DNA from: Warburgia ugandensis
Taxonomy: Eukaryota > Streptophyta > Magnoliopsida > Canellales > Canellaceae
DNA length: 64,000 bases
NCBI GenBank assembly: GCA_035236585.1
Contig: CP141132.1
Coordinates: 41,481,880-41,545,879, forward strand
Direction: 5' to 3'
Shown here: piece by piece, positions 23,341 through 35,279 of the stretch
How positions within the stretch are numbered: position 1 is the stretch's first letter
How the letters are laid out: every line of letters begins with the position of its first letter
Translations under genes and position numbers: made by a program
Notes under the pieces: model-generated
Databases searched by the model: none
What the model saw: the letters and a program-made list of their open reading frames with translations, nothing else
What the model was told of the DNA's origin: nothing

Positions 23341-25078
23341 ATGATGGGTCATGAAGAAGAGGGCGATTAAAGCTAGTGGAATCAGATGAACGCATCACAC
23401 GAGTTAAGTGGAAATTTAAGACAGCATGTCTAAATAATAAGATGCATGTTCTAAACATGATCTTATTTCTGATTATAGGTGTTATGAAACTAAAATGGTA
23501 TGATTGATATTCGACATGCTTCAAATTGAAATGATGAAATAATGTTAATTAAAAGAATCGCATGTTATAATTGATGCTTATGACTTGTACATCATGTATG
23601 TGAATTGTGAAATTATGTTTATGGTACATGGGTACCATGTCAGTATTGATGATGTATGAGTCTAAGTTTATAAGATACATCCTTGTGGGTTATTACAAAA
23701 TAAGTGAGGATATTATTCTTGTTATAAAATATATGAACAGGCAAATTGCCTACTATTATGATTATCTTACATCCGGGCATGGAGGCCTGAGAGTTTTGTT
23801 TAAGACAAGCATATGCCTAGGGATGCTATGCTAGGAGAGTTATGAGGGTTTGGCCACCCGCTCTCCAAAATTTATGATATGATGGATACCTTGCCCTAGG
23901 TGTGGCTAAAAGTCAGGTAGGGCAATTATGGGATGGCCTTACTGTGAAAGTCCTGTCTCGCCATATGGACAGTGACATTGTTTTTCCACTGTGGTATCAG
24001 AGGTATATAGAGGCACACATCCAGGCATGCTGTTATGGATTAGTGTTGCAATGCATAGTAGTCCTTATGTTTGATGCACTATGGTGCTTATATTATGGCA
24101 TTATGAGATGTCTTATATGTGGCATGATGATATGCCTTATATTGTTCTTTTTCTAGCAATGGCTGGAGGATTGTGGACCCCGTATAGTGAGGTGCATGAG
24201 GATTATATTGATATATCAATAGAGGCTGAATGATTATGAACCCCACATGATGAGGGGTATGATTCTGAAACCTAGTATAGTCTGAGAATGTAAATTAGAT
24301 GATATTGATTATATTCATAATTTTGTATGTCTTTTAACAATTTCCACATATGTGTACGTATGTTATACATATATGATTAAGGGCATAGTTTCATATGGGT
24401 ATATGAATTGGTAGATCTATTATGCAGAGTATGGTTCATGGAATTGGATTAATTTATTTAGATAACAAATAATAATTAAAGATGTTTGATAAATAAATGG
24501 ATTACTTATAATTATGAAACATGTAGATATCGACAATTATGAAACATATTAATAATTGATTCATCAATGGATTGTTAATGATTATGAAATATGTAGATAT
24601 TTGGTTTATAAATGGATTATTGAAATGTGAAATATACAGTAAATCTCATTCAATAAAATTGCTAGGAAAATGAATACTCTAATTACAATGGAATAATTAA
24701 TGTATCTTAAGATTTAGCATGCTTCTTAAACTTCCCTACCAAGCATAGCTTGCTGAGATACTATAAATATTTTGTGTTTACACTATCTTAGATATAGATA
24801 CACAGGAGAAGATGTACACAAGAAGAGGAATCCTGCAACCATACTCTTGTGCTCAAGTATACATTTTATTAAAGCTTTTGTATTGTGTAGTTAGTCATTT
24901 GGATTGTGATATTGGACATTTAATATAATGTTATAGGGGCTATACAAGTGAACCACTAGATGGGTCCTATTTTAATAAATGAATTTCTATCTTTTAGAAA
25001 ACTATATATATGTGTATAGTGTGAGCATAAAGGTGACATCTGAATTTTTGGAAAAATGAATTTCAAAGGAAAATCTTT
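23341..25078 (+). other. LTR A 3' half, no gene
   Basis: LTR backbone shared with B and, over 23780-24020 and 24720-24990, with the T family (modules with GGTTTGGCCACCC, CTTGCCCTA, GTGGTATCAG and AGCATAGCTTGCTGAGATA). The short open frames here are not protein-like. The conserved modules point to common ancestry of the LTR families. Confidence 0.7.
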
Positions 25079-26673
25079 GGCTCTCAGACTTTGCATCAAG
25101 GATCATCCAACTACATGAAAAGTTTAGACATTGTGTTTGCAAATTTCCCAAGACTCGAAGTGATCTCACTTTGTGGCTATGGAGTTGTGAGGGTATGTAA
25201 TGTTTTAATATTGTACCTTGGGACTTCTCCACACTTAATGTGCTTAACCATTGCATCAAAGAATATCCAATAGTTTAAAAATTTTGGATATTACATTTTG
25301 GAACTTCCCAGGACTCATAGTGATTAGACTCAATGCATAGGGATTTCTAAGGACATGTACCATTTTGTCATTTTGCTTTGGGACCTACTAGTTTAAGCAC
25401 TCAGACATTGTGCCAAGAATTATCCAATAGCTTGAAAGGATTAGACAGTGTAAGAAAACTTCCCAAGAGTTGAAGTGACTTGACTTTTTGCCTTGGCACT
25501 TCCAAGAACATGTAATGTTTTGACATTGTGCTTTGGGACTTATCAGCACTTGAAGCACTCAAACATTGTGCAAAGGATTACCCAATGACTTAAAAAGTTT
25601 GGACAGTGTTTTTGGAGTGCTATGACATTGTGCTTTGGGATTATCCAATTGCTTGAAATGTTTAAACAATGTGTTTAGGAACTTGTCAGAACACAAAGTG
25701 ATTATGCCTAGGTACTAATTATGCCTAAGTATTCCCAAGCACATCTAATGTTATGATATTATGCTTTGAGAACTTCCCCAAACTCGAAGTGATTTGATTT
25801 TGCACTTAGGGACATCTAACAACATGTAATGTTGCAACATTGTTCTTATGGTCTTCTCACAGCTTTAAGTGCTCGAATATTGTACCAAGGAGCACCCAAT
25901 GGCTTGTAGAGTTTAGACAATGTGTTTAGGAACTTCCTAGGTCTTGAATTGAGTTGACTTTTATTCTTAAGTACTTCTATAGGCATGTAATGTTTAGACA
26001 TTGTGAATTGGGACCTCCCAAATTTTAATATTCAGACATTTTTCCATGGATCAACCAATGGCTTGAAAAGTTTAGATGTTGTATTTGGGAAGTTTGCTAG
26101 ACTCAAATTTATTTGACTTTGAGCTTTGGGACTTCTTAGCAGTTAATGTACCATGACATTGAGACAAGGATCATCCAATGGCTGAAAAGTTTAGACATTG
26201 TGTGTGGAAGCTTCCTACAACTCGAAGTGATTTGACTTTGTGCCTAGGGACATCCACGAACATGTAATGCTTTGACATTGTGCTTTAGGACTTTCCATAG
26301 CATAAAGTGGTTCAACATTGTGCCAATGAACACCCAACGACTTGAAAAGTTTAGATAGTGTGTTTGGTGACTTCCCAAGACTTGAAGTGACCATACTTTG
26401 AGCTTAGGTACTTCCAAGGAAATTTAATGTTTAAGCATTGTGCTTTGAGACTACTGGGAGTTTAAAGTGCTTGGACATTCTTCTAAGGTCATGTAAAATT
26501 TTAACATTTTGCTTTAGGAATGTCACAGCCTAATTTGCTTGAACATTGTCCCAAGTATCATCCTACAGCTTGAATAGTTAGGCAATGTGTGTGGGAAGTT
26601 CCAAAGACTTGAAGTGATTTGATTTTGTGCTTAGAGAGTTGCAAGGGCATGTGTTGTTTTGACATTCTTTCTA
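25079..26673. repeat. 160-bp satellite array, segment S2
   Basis: About ten diverged units. Spacing can be read directly: the CTGAAAAGTTTAGA word at 26181 recurs as CTTGAAAAGTTTAGA at 26341, 160 bases apart. Each unit has four sub-repeats with a GACATTGTG-like core. The left edge is a truncation junction with LTR A, the right edge the target duplication of C2. Confidence 0.9.
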
Positions 26674-28992
26674 TGATGACCCGGGTTTTCTCATGCATTT
26701 TTAAATGCAATGTCTAATTTCCTAAGGCGGGATGCATCCCTTTTTGAAAACCATTTTATAAAAACCATGCAATGCAACAGAAAACCTTTAGTTTTAAACT
26801 CATTTTTGAAAACGCCGAGTGTCATTTGCTTTCACAACAACTAAGGTAGTTTTTTGAAAAACTTTAGAAATCATAAATGTTTTTCGCCAGGTCTTTCCAG
26901 TCACAATGCACAGCCCAACTGTAACTAAGTACAAACACATGTCCAAAGGGTTGAGAGTTTACTTACATGTGTATTTGTTTCCTTTTCGATTCACTTACTC
27001 ATAGCACTAACATAGATGTCCTCTTTTTGTGAGTGAAGCTGTCCTGAACCATGATATATACAGACGTATCCTGTCCTTGAGTACTCACTGATGTCTGAAA
27101 AATGTTAAGGATTGGGTGAGTATATAATATACTCAGTAGGGCCTATCACTACTAGTTTTATAAATGCATGAGATGTTTCAAAATCATATGCTCATTCAAA
27201 ACATGCGTATGTTTGAATACTCGAGTTCAATATTAGTATAAGACTCCATAATCAACTGAAATTCAAAATATGCGTATGTTTGAATACTCGAGTTCAACAT
27301 CAGTATAAGAATCCATAATCAACTGAAATTCTTATAACTTAAAAGATCACATAATCCAAAAGTGAAAGTATCATATATATGATGACATCATGATATGCAA
27401 TAGATGCCTCATGGAGTCCAACTCATGGATCTCTAGTATGGTATGGTCGACCAACCTCATATCATGCTATACGAAATGCACATCAAATCATAGGGTCCAC
27501 TATGCCCACGACCTCCTCGCCGTGTGGTCCCCGGGTACCTGAGGACACTTGGTCATAGCCTCCACGGGGCCTATGACAGGCCAACCCAGTGCCGTGACAC
27601 CAATGGTAGCCTCCTGTACCACATGCAGTCGACGTAGGGACTTGCCTCTTTTTGGGCATGGTACCCATCCACCTATTAGTGGTAGAGGCCGGGTGGCCAA
27701 CCCAGACCCCTCGGCATAGCACCCACGGGCTTACTTGCTCAAATCACATAAGATACGTCAAAACCTTTTGTTAAAACTTGTCCTCTTTTGGGTCCCTCAC
27801 AACTACCTGGGCCTCGGCACTCCAGCGTCTTTTGGCAACCCTCAAGTACATGCAATCTTTGCAAGTACTTAAATCATGCAATACATGCACTTGTTTGCAA
27901 CACATATATGTGCATAATGTATATGCAGTCATTTCAAAACATGGCTATGTACAAAGCATTTAACATGCATGCTGAATTAATTCATCCAAATCAAGTCATA
28001 TATCTAAAACATATGTTCTCAAATAACAATAGTTCTTTTAAAAGAATCTAATAGTGATAGAGCACCTACCTGACTAGGTCGCGTTAACCCTCTTGTCCTC
28101 GTACGTTCCTGAACATGGTTTGGGGACTCAAGGTTAGTTTAGCCTATCTTTTATGCGTTTAGAGCAGTCGGGTCTCATTACTTAGGCATTAGGGGTCCAT
28201 CCCTATGCCTATGGGTGTCCTAAGGTCCTAATTGGGCCTTGGTATCCTCAGTTTTCCAAAGTTCTAGTGGCCACGCGCCACTATCCTAATCTAAGGATCA
28301 TTCTCACCTTTGATTAGGCCTTGATCAGAGATTTTATAGTTTGGATGTGTCTGTGTCATCGATACGGACACAACGCCTTTTGCGGAGCCTCAATCGGAGC
28401 TCTAGATCTCAAGTTATAAGCGTTTTAGTGTTGTATGTACATAGAGTACTTAAAGACAAAAAGTCGGAATGCTAGGGCGCTGCGCGTCAGCGTCATGTGC
28501 CCTGGCTTCCTTAACAACCAAAAAAATGATGCTCTGCTAGTGCGCTACACGTCTGCAGTGTGCACCTCAGCGGTCGCGTTTGCAGACGCGCGCGACTTCT
28601 CAGCCGTCTTCCTCTTTAGCGAGCGCGTCTACAGACGCGCCCGTTGGTTTTCTTCTCAGACACGTTCGACGCGTCTCGTCTGGAGCAGGCCGTCTCCGTC
28701 GTTGGGGGACCGGGGCATCCTTGGGATGCCCTGGTTTGTCCCTGAGGAACTAGTGTGGCCCTAGGGACGTCCCAGGGTCCTTGGTGACTCCCTAGAGACC
28801 TATTCCCCATGGATTTTTATGCAAAAACCTAAGGAAACCGAGCCTAGTACTGTAGGTGAGATGGGTTTGGGGAGTTTTTGAGCGTAGCTGCTTCGTGGCT
28901 GGTTTTCTCTCCACGTTTTCCCCTCTTGGTCACTATTCCACGATGGGTTTTCTCCAAGGTTTTGGGCTGCCATTAGAGGCACCCAAGAGCTC

Positions 28993-29000
28993 TATTTATA
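28993..29000 (-). promoter_or_regulatory. C2 LTR TATA box
   Basis: TATAAATA on the minus strand, about 130 bases downstream (in LTR sense) of the shared box and followed by the CpG-rich leader. A TATAAAA lies at the corresponding place in C1. Confidence 0.55.
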
Positions 29001-29128
29001 GGGCTTTTAAAGAGGGTTCTAGAGGGGTTCTAACCGCCTTTGAATGGCGGTGGGGAATCCTCCAAAATGGCGGTGGTTTCTCCTTGAAACACCGCCGTTT
29101 CAGAAGCCTCTAGGATCTTGAAGACGAC

Positions 29129-29154
29129 GGGGTGCCCGTATCAAAACAGGCACC
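29129..29154 (-). promoter_or_regulatory. Shared LTR box, copy in C2
   Basis: The plus strand reads GGGGTGCCCGTATCAAAACA followed by GGCACC. The arms GGTGCC and GGCACC are perfect reverse complements around TATCAAAA. It lies 264 bases from the LTR start. Confidence 0.65.
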
Positions 29155-29418
29155 TATGTTTTTCAGGTTAAGTCGTTTTTGTGAAATTTACAGTTTTGCC
29201 CCTGAACTTCAAAGGGCCATATCTTACTCATTTTAACTCTGTTTTGGGTGATTTTGGTCTCGTTGGATTCCTTTTTATGAGACACATCTAATGGAACCAC
29301 TTTTAGGACCAAATTCCTGGGTTTAGTTAAGGCAACTAGTGAAATGACCAAAATGCCCTTATCTTTAAAACTGAACTTTTTATGGGCTTTTAATATTACA
29401 AAAATTGGGGTCATTACA

Positions 29419-31749
29419 TTTTCTTAGACTTCTCAAAATTTAACATGCTTGACCATTGTGCCAAGGAATACGTGCTCGGATATTGTGCTAAGGATCATTG
29501 AATAGTTTGAAAAGTTTAGCCATTGGTTTTAGGAACTTCCCAAGACTCAAAATGACTTTAATTTGTGTCGAGGTACTTCCAAGGACATGTAAGTTTCTCA
29601 TATTGGAACTTGAAACTTCCTAGCACTGAATGTTCTTGGCCATTGTGCCAAGGAACATCCAATGGCTTGAAATGCTTGGACAATTTGTTTAAGAACTTCC
29701 GAGGACTCGGAGTGATTTGGCTATGTGCTAGGCACTTCCATGGACATGTAAGTTTTTGACATTGTGCTTTAGGACTTCCTAAAGCTTAATGTTCTCAAAC
29801 ATTGTGGCAAGGATCATCCAACGGCTTGAAAATTTTAGACAATGTGTTTGGAAATTCCCAACTAGTGATTTTACGTTGTGCCAATGGAGTTTTGAGCACA
29901 TGTAATGTTTTAACATTATGCCTTAGGACTTCCCAGCACTCAACATTCTTGGTCATTGAGCCACTAAACATTTACTGGCATGAAAAGTTAGGACATTGTA
30001 TATGGGAACTTCTTAAGACTCAAAGTGATTTGACTTTGAGTGTAGGAATTTCCAAGGACATGTATTGTTTTGACATTATGCATTTGGACTCACCAGTGCC
30101 TGAAGTGCTCAAACATTGTACTAAGGTTCTTCCAATAGTTTAAAAAGTTTAGACATTGTACTTGGGAACTTCCCAGGAGTCGAAGTGGCTTGACATCATA
30201 CCTAGGGACTTCCAAGTACATGTAATGTTTTAAGAATGTGCTGAGGAACTTCCTAGCACTTATAGTGCTCAAACATTGTGCCAAGAGCTTTCAACAACTT
30301 GAAATGTTAAGAAATTTGTGTTCTGAAACTTCCTATGGCTCAAAGATATTTGGTTATGCTACTAGGGACTTTGCAAATACATGTAATCTTTTGACAGAGT
30401 GCTTTGGGAATTGACAGTGCTTAATGTGCTCATACATTTTTCCAAGGATCATCCAGTGGTTTAAAATAGTTAGACATTGTGCTTGGGAATGTCCCACGAC
30501 ACGAAGTGATGTAACTTTTCCCAAAGGCATGTAATGTTTGTAGATTGTGCTTTGTGATTTATTAGCACATGAAGTGTTTGGATTTTGTGCTAAGGATCAT
30601 CCAACTGCTGGAAAAGTTTAAACATCATGTTCTAAAACTTTCTAGAACTCAATGTGACACTATGTACTTAGGGACTTCCAAGGACATGTAATATTTTGAC
30701 ACTGTGCTTTGTTACTTCCAAGCACTTAAAGTGCTTCAACATTGTGCCAAAGAACTTTGAAGGGCATGAAAAATTAAGACATTGTATCTGAGAACTTAAG
30801 ACTTGAAGATATTTGAACTCATGCTTAAGGGACTTCTAGGGACATATAATTTTTTGACAATGTGCTTGGGGACTTAGCAGCATTTAACATGCTTGGACAT
30901 TATGCCAAGGATTAGCGAACATTTTGAAAATTTTAGACATTGTGTTCTAGAACTTCCTAGGAGTCGAAATGACTTCATTTTGTGCTTAGGGACTTCCAAG
31001 CGCATGTAATGTTGACCTTATGCTTTGGGACTTGTTGGCACTAATAGTTCTCAAACATTGTGCCATGGAACATCCAATGGTATGAAAACATTAGAAATTG
31101 AGTTTGGCAATTTTTTAGAGCTCGAAGTGATATGACTTTATATGAGGTATATCTAAGGAAAGTAAGTTCTAAAGATTTTGCATTGCAATTTTCCAGCCTT
31201 AAATGTGATTGGATATTGTGCTAAGGATCATCCAATGGCTTAGGATGTTTAGACATTGTGTTTGGGAACTTCCCAATGCTAAAAGATATTTAACTTTGTG
31301 CCAAGGGAATTCAAGGACATGTTATCTTCGCTTAACATGCTCGACATTGGGCCAAGGGATGTCCATCAGTTTGAAACATATAAACATTATGTTTGGCAAC
31401 TTCCTAGGACTAGGAGTGACTTGACTTTGTGCCTAGGCACTTCCATTGTAATGTAAGTTTTTGACATTGTGTTTTGGAACTTCTTATAGCTTAATGTGTT
31501 TAGACATTGTGGCAAGGATCATCCAAAAGCTTGAAAAGTTTAGACATTGTGTTTGGGAAGTTCCCAACACTAATAGTGTTTTTACATTGTGCCAAGGGAG
31601 TTGGGACCACATGTAATGTTTTACCATTAATCCTTAGGACTTCCCAGCACTTCAAAGTTCTCAGTCATAGTGCCACTATGCATCCACTGGCTTGAAAAGT
31701 TAGGACATTGTGTTTGGGAACTTTCTAGAACTCAAAGTAATTTGAATTT
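29419..31749. repeat. 160-bp satellite array, segment S3
   Basis: About fourteen units. Two blocks, 29722-30020 and 31424-31740, share many private variants (GCACTTCCAT, GTAAGTTTTTGAC, TTGTGGCAAGGATCATCC, AAAAGTTAGGACATTG) at an offset of about 1.7 kb, which suggests a higher-order repeat. Open frames such as 29802-30143 are chance frames across units, as 160 is not a multiple of three. Confidence 0.9.
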
Positions 31750-32860
31750 ATTCATAACTTATAGTTCTTCAAGATCATTCAAGTTATCCCTATAAATGTC
31801 TAAGCAGTTTGTCATTCACTAGTTAAATTAACTTAAGATTATTGAGGTATATAACATTCTCATTATCATGTATAAATGCAGTTATCAACATCTTGGTCTT
31901 TAGGAACACAATGCATTTTCTTATGTGAGAGTAAATTGGTACATGATCATGTAGATTTGGTCATAATGATCAAGCAATCTAGCACTTTGAAAGTTGACCG
32001 TGGCAGAACCATCAGTTTACGAAAATCAACACTTATTATAATATTAATGGAAAAATCACTAGCTAGATGTAAGCATCAAAGTATGATATTGATAAAAACA
32101 AAGTCAGTTGATCAAGTTGGTACCAAACCAATGTTTGATAAATCTTCGATCTGGCAGAACCAAGAGCTATTTGTGTTTTCCAAAAGCATAATCGTCAATT
32201 CGTATGCAAAATAGTTCTTTCCCCATCAAATTAAACGGGAAACCATAACTGTGAAAATCTGTCTCACATATGAGAGATGAAAATCCATGAGGAAAATCTA
32301 GTAATACAAGTCATGTGCAATATCCAAAAGAAATGGAAAGTCAATTGATTTGATATGCTCAAATATGTAAACAACAAAAGTCTAGGGTGCATAGCCCTCA
32401 AGCTGTAATACAAAAATCTGAACCCACATTGTCATGTAAAACTGATCACTCTATATCATAGTGGCATACTGTCCTACAACCACAGACTGGTCCAGACTAT
32501 TAAGAAATGATCTGCATGCCCAACATGTAGAAACACCGATACTTGTAGGTCCCTTTCATCACCCAATGGAAACTATAGCAACCTCTATCACACTATAAAA
32601 CCTCACCAGACCTCGTGGGGGCTACCTACTATAACTCAGAGTGCTTCCCCATGACATGCTACGCCTACTACCAACTGTCTTCATCATAGGGCTGGTATCA
32701 ATATCATCTTAGAGGTTAGTGGCCAACTACACCTCCTAGCACAAGGTCTCCAAGACTAACAGTGGCACATGACACACCTACCTCCAGATCTTACTGCTTC
32801 CCAGGCGTGCATGGCTCCAGTCTTATAGTAGTCGCAGAGCACTTACCAAATAGCGATTCG
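31750..32860. other. Left part of D, no gene recognised
   Basis: AT-rich sequence with one 112-codon plus-strand open frame (31876-32214) that has no recognisable motif and is probably chance. Confidence 0.4.
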
Positions 32861-33090
32861 GGACTTAGTACACTATAGGAGTGGATGCCCAAAATATTGA
32901 TGATTTCCATATCCACAAGGACTTACAACTACTTGTAGAGTGCTTGCCTAAAGCATTAATGAAACCATAACAATCAGGGTTTATAGTTGCTCATGGAATG
33001 CTTGCCTAAATGTCAATAAATTTGCATTCATTAGGACTTATAGCTACTCATTGAGTTCTCACCCAAATCATAAATGTATTCATCTCCAAA
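32861..33090. repeat. Imperfect 58-bp tandem repeat in D
   Basis: Four units begin at 32861, 32919, 32977 and 33033 with GGACTTA or GGGTTTATA, each followed by a CTACT-like word, GAGTGCTTGCCTAAA (or a variant) and an AT-rich tail. Period 56-58 bases. Confidence 0.7.
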
Positions 33091-34873
33091 ACCATTTCAT
33101 AAAGATAAAATTGTTATTTCAAAGTTTTATGAGAAACTATTCAAATCTATTCATTTTCAATCCATATTCTCGACAAGCTGTAAAAACATATCTTCATGAG
33201 CATTCAAACCATGCATTCTTTATTCATATATTAGATAATGCTTTTTTTGTTCCCAAAAGTATGCATCCAATGCAATGATTATAAAAGATAAATATTTAAA
33301 CTGTATTATAAAAATACAAGTTGTTAAGCGGTTTATAGTTAAACTAGTGATGAAGGCCTTACTAGTAAAGGCAAGCCTATGAGTGTAGCATATTAAATTT
33401 TCTTCTATCTTAGATCCATTCATTATATCATTTTATCTTAGAATCAATCTTCTAAAAAAAAATTCCTAGGTCTTTTTATAGTTCAACCTTATGAGCTACA
33501 CTGAAATGTTAACTTTGTTACTGATGTACTTATTAGCATACTGCATTATTTAAGCGTTCCAACTGTTATAGCATGAAATATATAAGTTCTTTATGTCTTA
33601 GTAGAGTGAGTAAAGTCTAATTACGTTCAAGGTATTGCAATGTCAACATAAGTGTAGATTTCTACCTTAGTGATTAGTCCAATTATTCTTTTCTCCTAAT
33701 GTTATAATTTGGATAAACCAAGTATTTTAAGTTCAATTTTCTATTGTAGCTAGTTTGAATTAAAGTGAATAATGTTTCTAAGTATTTCCAACATCAACCA
33801 AAAGTATACATATCTATAATAAGTTTCAGTCAATGAGTATAACATCCATTCTTTTGTTTGGATGAATCAACTAGATTAGCATTAACATTCTCTATTTAAA
33901 TTTAGTCATTCATTTCCAATTTAATAAAGTGAAATGTTTCACAACTACTAAATTTATCACATGCTTCCATAATTTTTAGTATTTAAGGACAATACTTTGT
34001 AAATCATCATTTGTCTTAATTCAATCTTATAAACATATGACAATTATTAAACCTTTCAAAATAACAAATCTTAATCCACCTACCTCGTATGGCATTTATC
34101 CTCGGTTGTCGTGTGCCCCTCCTTTACTTAGATTTATTGATTGAGCAATTCATAGGTTTCGTTGTTAATCCATAAATGGATGGCTCTAATCGTGTCTTTG
34201 TCACTAATTAATGTAATAAGAAAGTAAAGATATGCTTGTCTATAGCTCCAACCATGGAACCATTACATATTAGAAAGAGATGTAGAGCTTGATCACACAG
34301 ATTTGGCATTAGATGGTCAATCAATGGTCAAATCTATGAACAAGCTAGATATGTCATTGTTCTAGGGGTCTAGTGATAGATATATAGTCAGATGAGAACA
34401 AATCCTTGAATTAGGTATGGATCTAAGGGCATGTTCCCTAATATACTATTAGATCAAGATGAAGGGTTAGATCTGATCACATATTAGATGATATGGGGTG
34501 AAATCTGCATCTAGACCTAAAGGGGAGCTCATATTGACTGTAGATCTAGGTATTAGGTAGTAATTAGTAGTCGAATCATCCCTTACGGGTGGATCAGTCA
34601 AAGATCTAATGTTTCAATGACCATTCTAAAATTACATAACAATAAATAGATCATATCAATCATATATCTAGTTTCTAATGATAACAGTTGGATCTTGGTG
34701 AATGGGTTAGATTGGTCAGAGATCAAGGTGTCGATGACAAATCAACGGCAGGAGACCGAGGGACAAAGAGGACGACAGAGGAGGGAGGAGAAACTGAACA
34801 AGTAGTGTTGATTGGTCTGTGTTGGTCAGAGGAAGATGACAAAGAGAATGAGAGGGAGAAATGAGAGAAAGAG
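33091..34873. other. Part of D between tandem repeat and E, no gene recognised
   Basis: AT-rich, with a CACCTACCTCGTATGGC-like sentence near 34080 that recalls a module of B near 48285 (CACCTACCTCGTGTGACGC). A purine-rich stretch (34740-34873, GAGGACGACAGAGGAGG type) precedes the E insertion. Confidence 0.45.
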
Positions 34874-35111
34874 TGCAACGACCCTCAATTTTTGGTCATT
34901 TTTCAATATATTATATCATAATTTTAAAGGAGATGAAATAAAAAATTTATTTTATGAAAAATGGGGTTTCGTGAAAGTAGCATCATTCTAAACTTAGAAT
35001 TTGCACTAAAAATTTTCAAATTTGGAATGTACATGTTGATACAATTTTAACAACACTAATTTTTGAAAAAACAGAGATCGAGGTGGAAAATCTCCAAAAT
35101 TTCACTAATTT

Positions 35112-35146
35112 AGGGGCGGTCCAAATTGATAATGGCACCCCCACCT
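35112..35146 (+). promoter_or_regulatory. Shared LTR box, copy in E
   Basis: GGTCCAAATTGATAATGGCA followed by CCCCC, 238 bases from the LTR start. The arms are GGGCGGTCC and GGCACCCCC. Confidence 0.6.
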
Positions 35147-35279
35147 CAGTTTTGCTTCAGATGCATCAAATCGACCCTCTACGCATGGACTTGGGCTTGA
35201 CACACAATGGGTTGGTCTTCCAGGTGTCGCTACTCCCTAGATGATCACAAATATAACAAAATAGGGGAACACTGGCAAG

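Larger units (their letters stand above)
7895..25078 (+). mobile_element. En/Spm (CACTA) DNA transposon, 3' end missing, with nested LTRs
   Basis: A non-satellite block between satellite segments S1 and S2. It starts with CACTAATACACAC at 7895 (an alternative start is the degenerate terminus near 7972). It has subterminal repeats, a broken TNP2-type transposase gene with Transpos_assoc, Transposase_21, DUF4218 and DUF4216 parts, and a second broken gene with a Transposase_24-like domain. This set is diagnostic for plant CACTA elements. LTR C1 sits inside TNP2 and LTR A after the second gene. No matching 3' CACTA terminus (TAGTG) with subterminal repeats is seen before satellite resumes at 25079, so the right end is probably deleted together with the end of LTR A. 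Confidence 0.8.
21344..25078 (+). mobile_element. A: LTR of the A/B family, 3' end truncated
   Basis: It starts TGTAACAAACC at 21344. It is the reverse complement of B (46559-50892) at the start, at the box, in a purine-rich leader, in a NIPA gene fragment and over the last about 2 kb (mirrored terminal modules, for example TGCCTAGGGATGCTATGCT and AGCATAGCTTGCTGAG). Homology with B stops at about 25078, roughly 90 bases before the expected CA end, where satellite begins. The middle differs from B: A carries a PPR gene fragment and a 54-bp tandem repeat. No gag or pol is present, so it is a solo LTR or a truncated copy. Confidence 0.8.
26674..29418 (-). mobile_element. C2: solo LTR in satellite
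   Basis: The ends read TGATGACCCGGG on the plus strand at 26674 and GGGGTCATTACA ending at 29418. In LTR sense it runs TGTAATGACCCC to CCCGGGTCATCA on the minus strand, and the terminal GGGTCATCA matches the T2 LTR end. A 5-bp target duplication TTTCT (26668-26672 and 29420-29424) flanks it, with one unexplained base on each side. No internal region is present, so it is a solo LTR left by LTR-LTR recombination. It includes the shared box (29129-29154), a TATAAATA on the minus strand (29000-28993) and a CpG-rich part (28440-28990). Confidence 0.9.

Noticed and set aside
29802..30143. 113-codon plus-strand frame, and similar minus-strand frames at 25002, 30090, 61612 and 62425
   Set aside because: All lie in the 160-bp satellite. 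Related peptides recur only because the DNA repeats, the unit length is not a multiple of three, and other units have stops in the same frames.
31876..32214. 112-codon plus-strand frame in D
   Set aside because: No similarity, no conserved context, AT-rich random-like composition.
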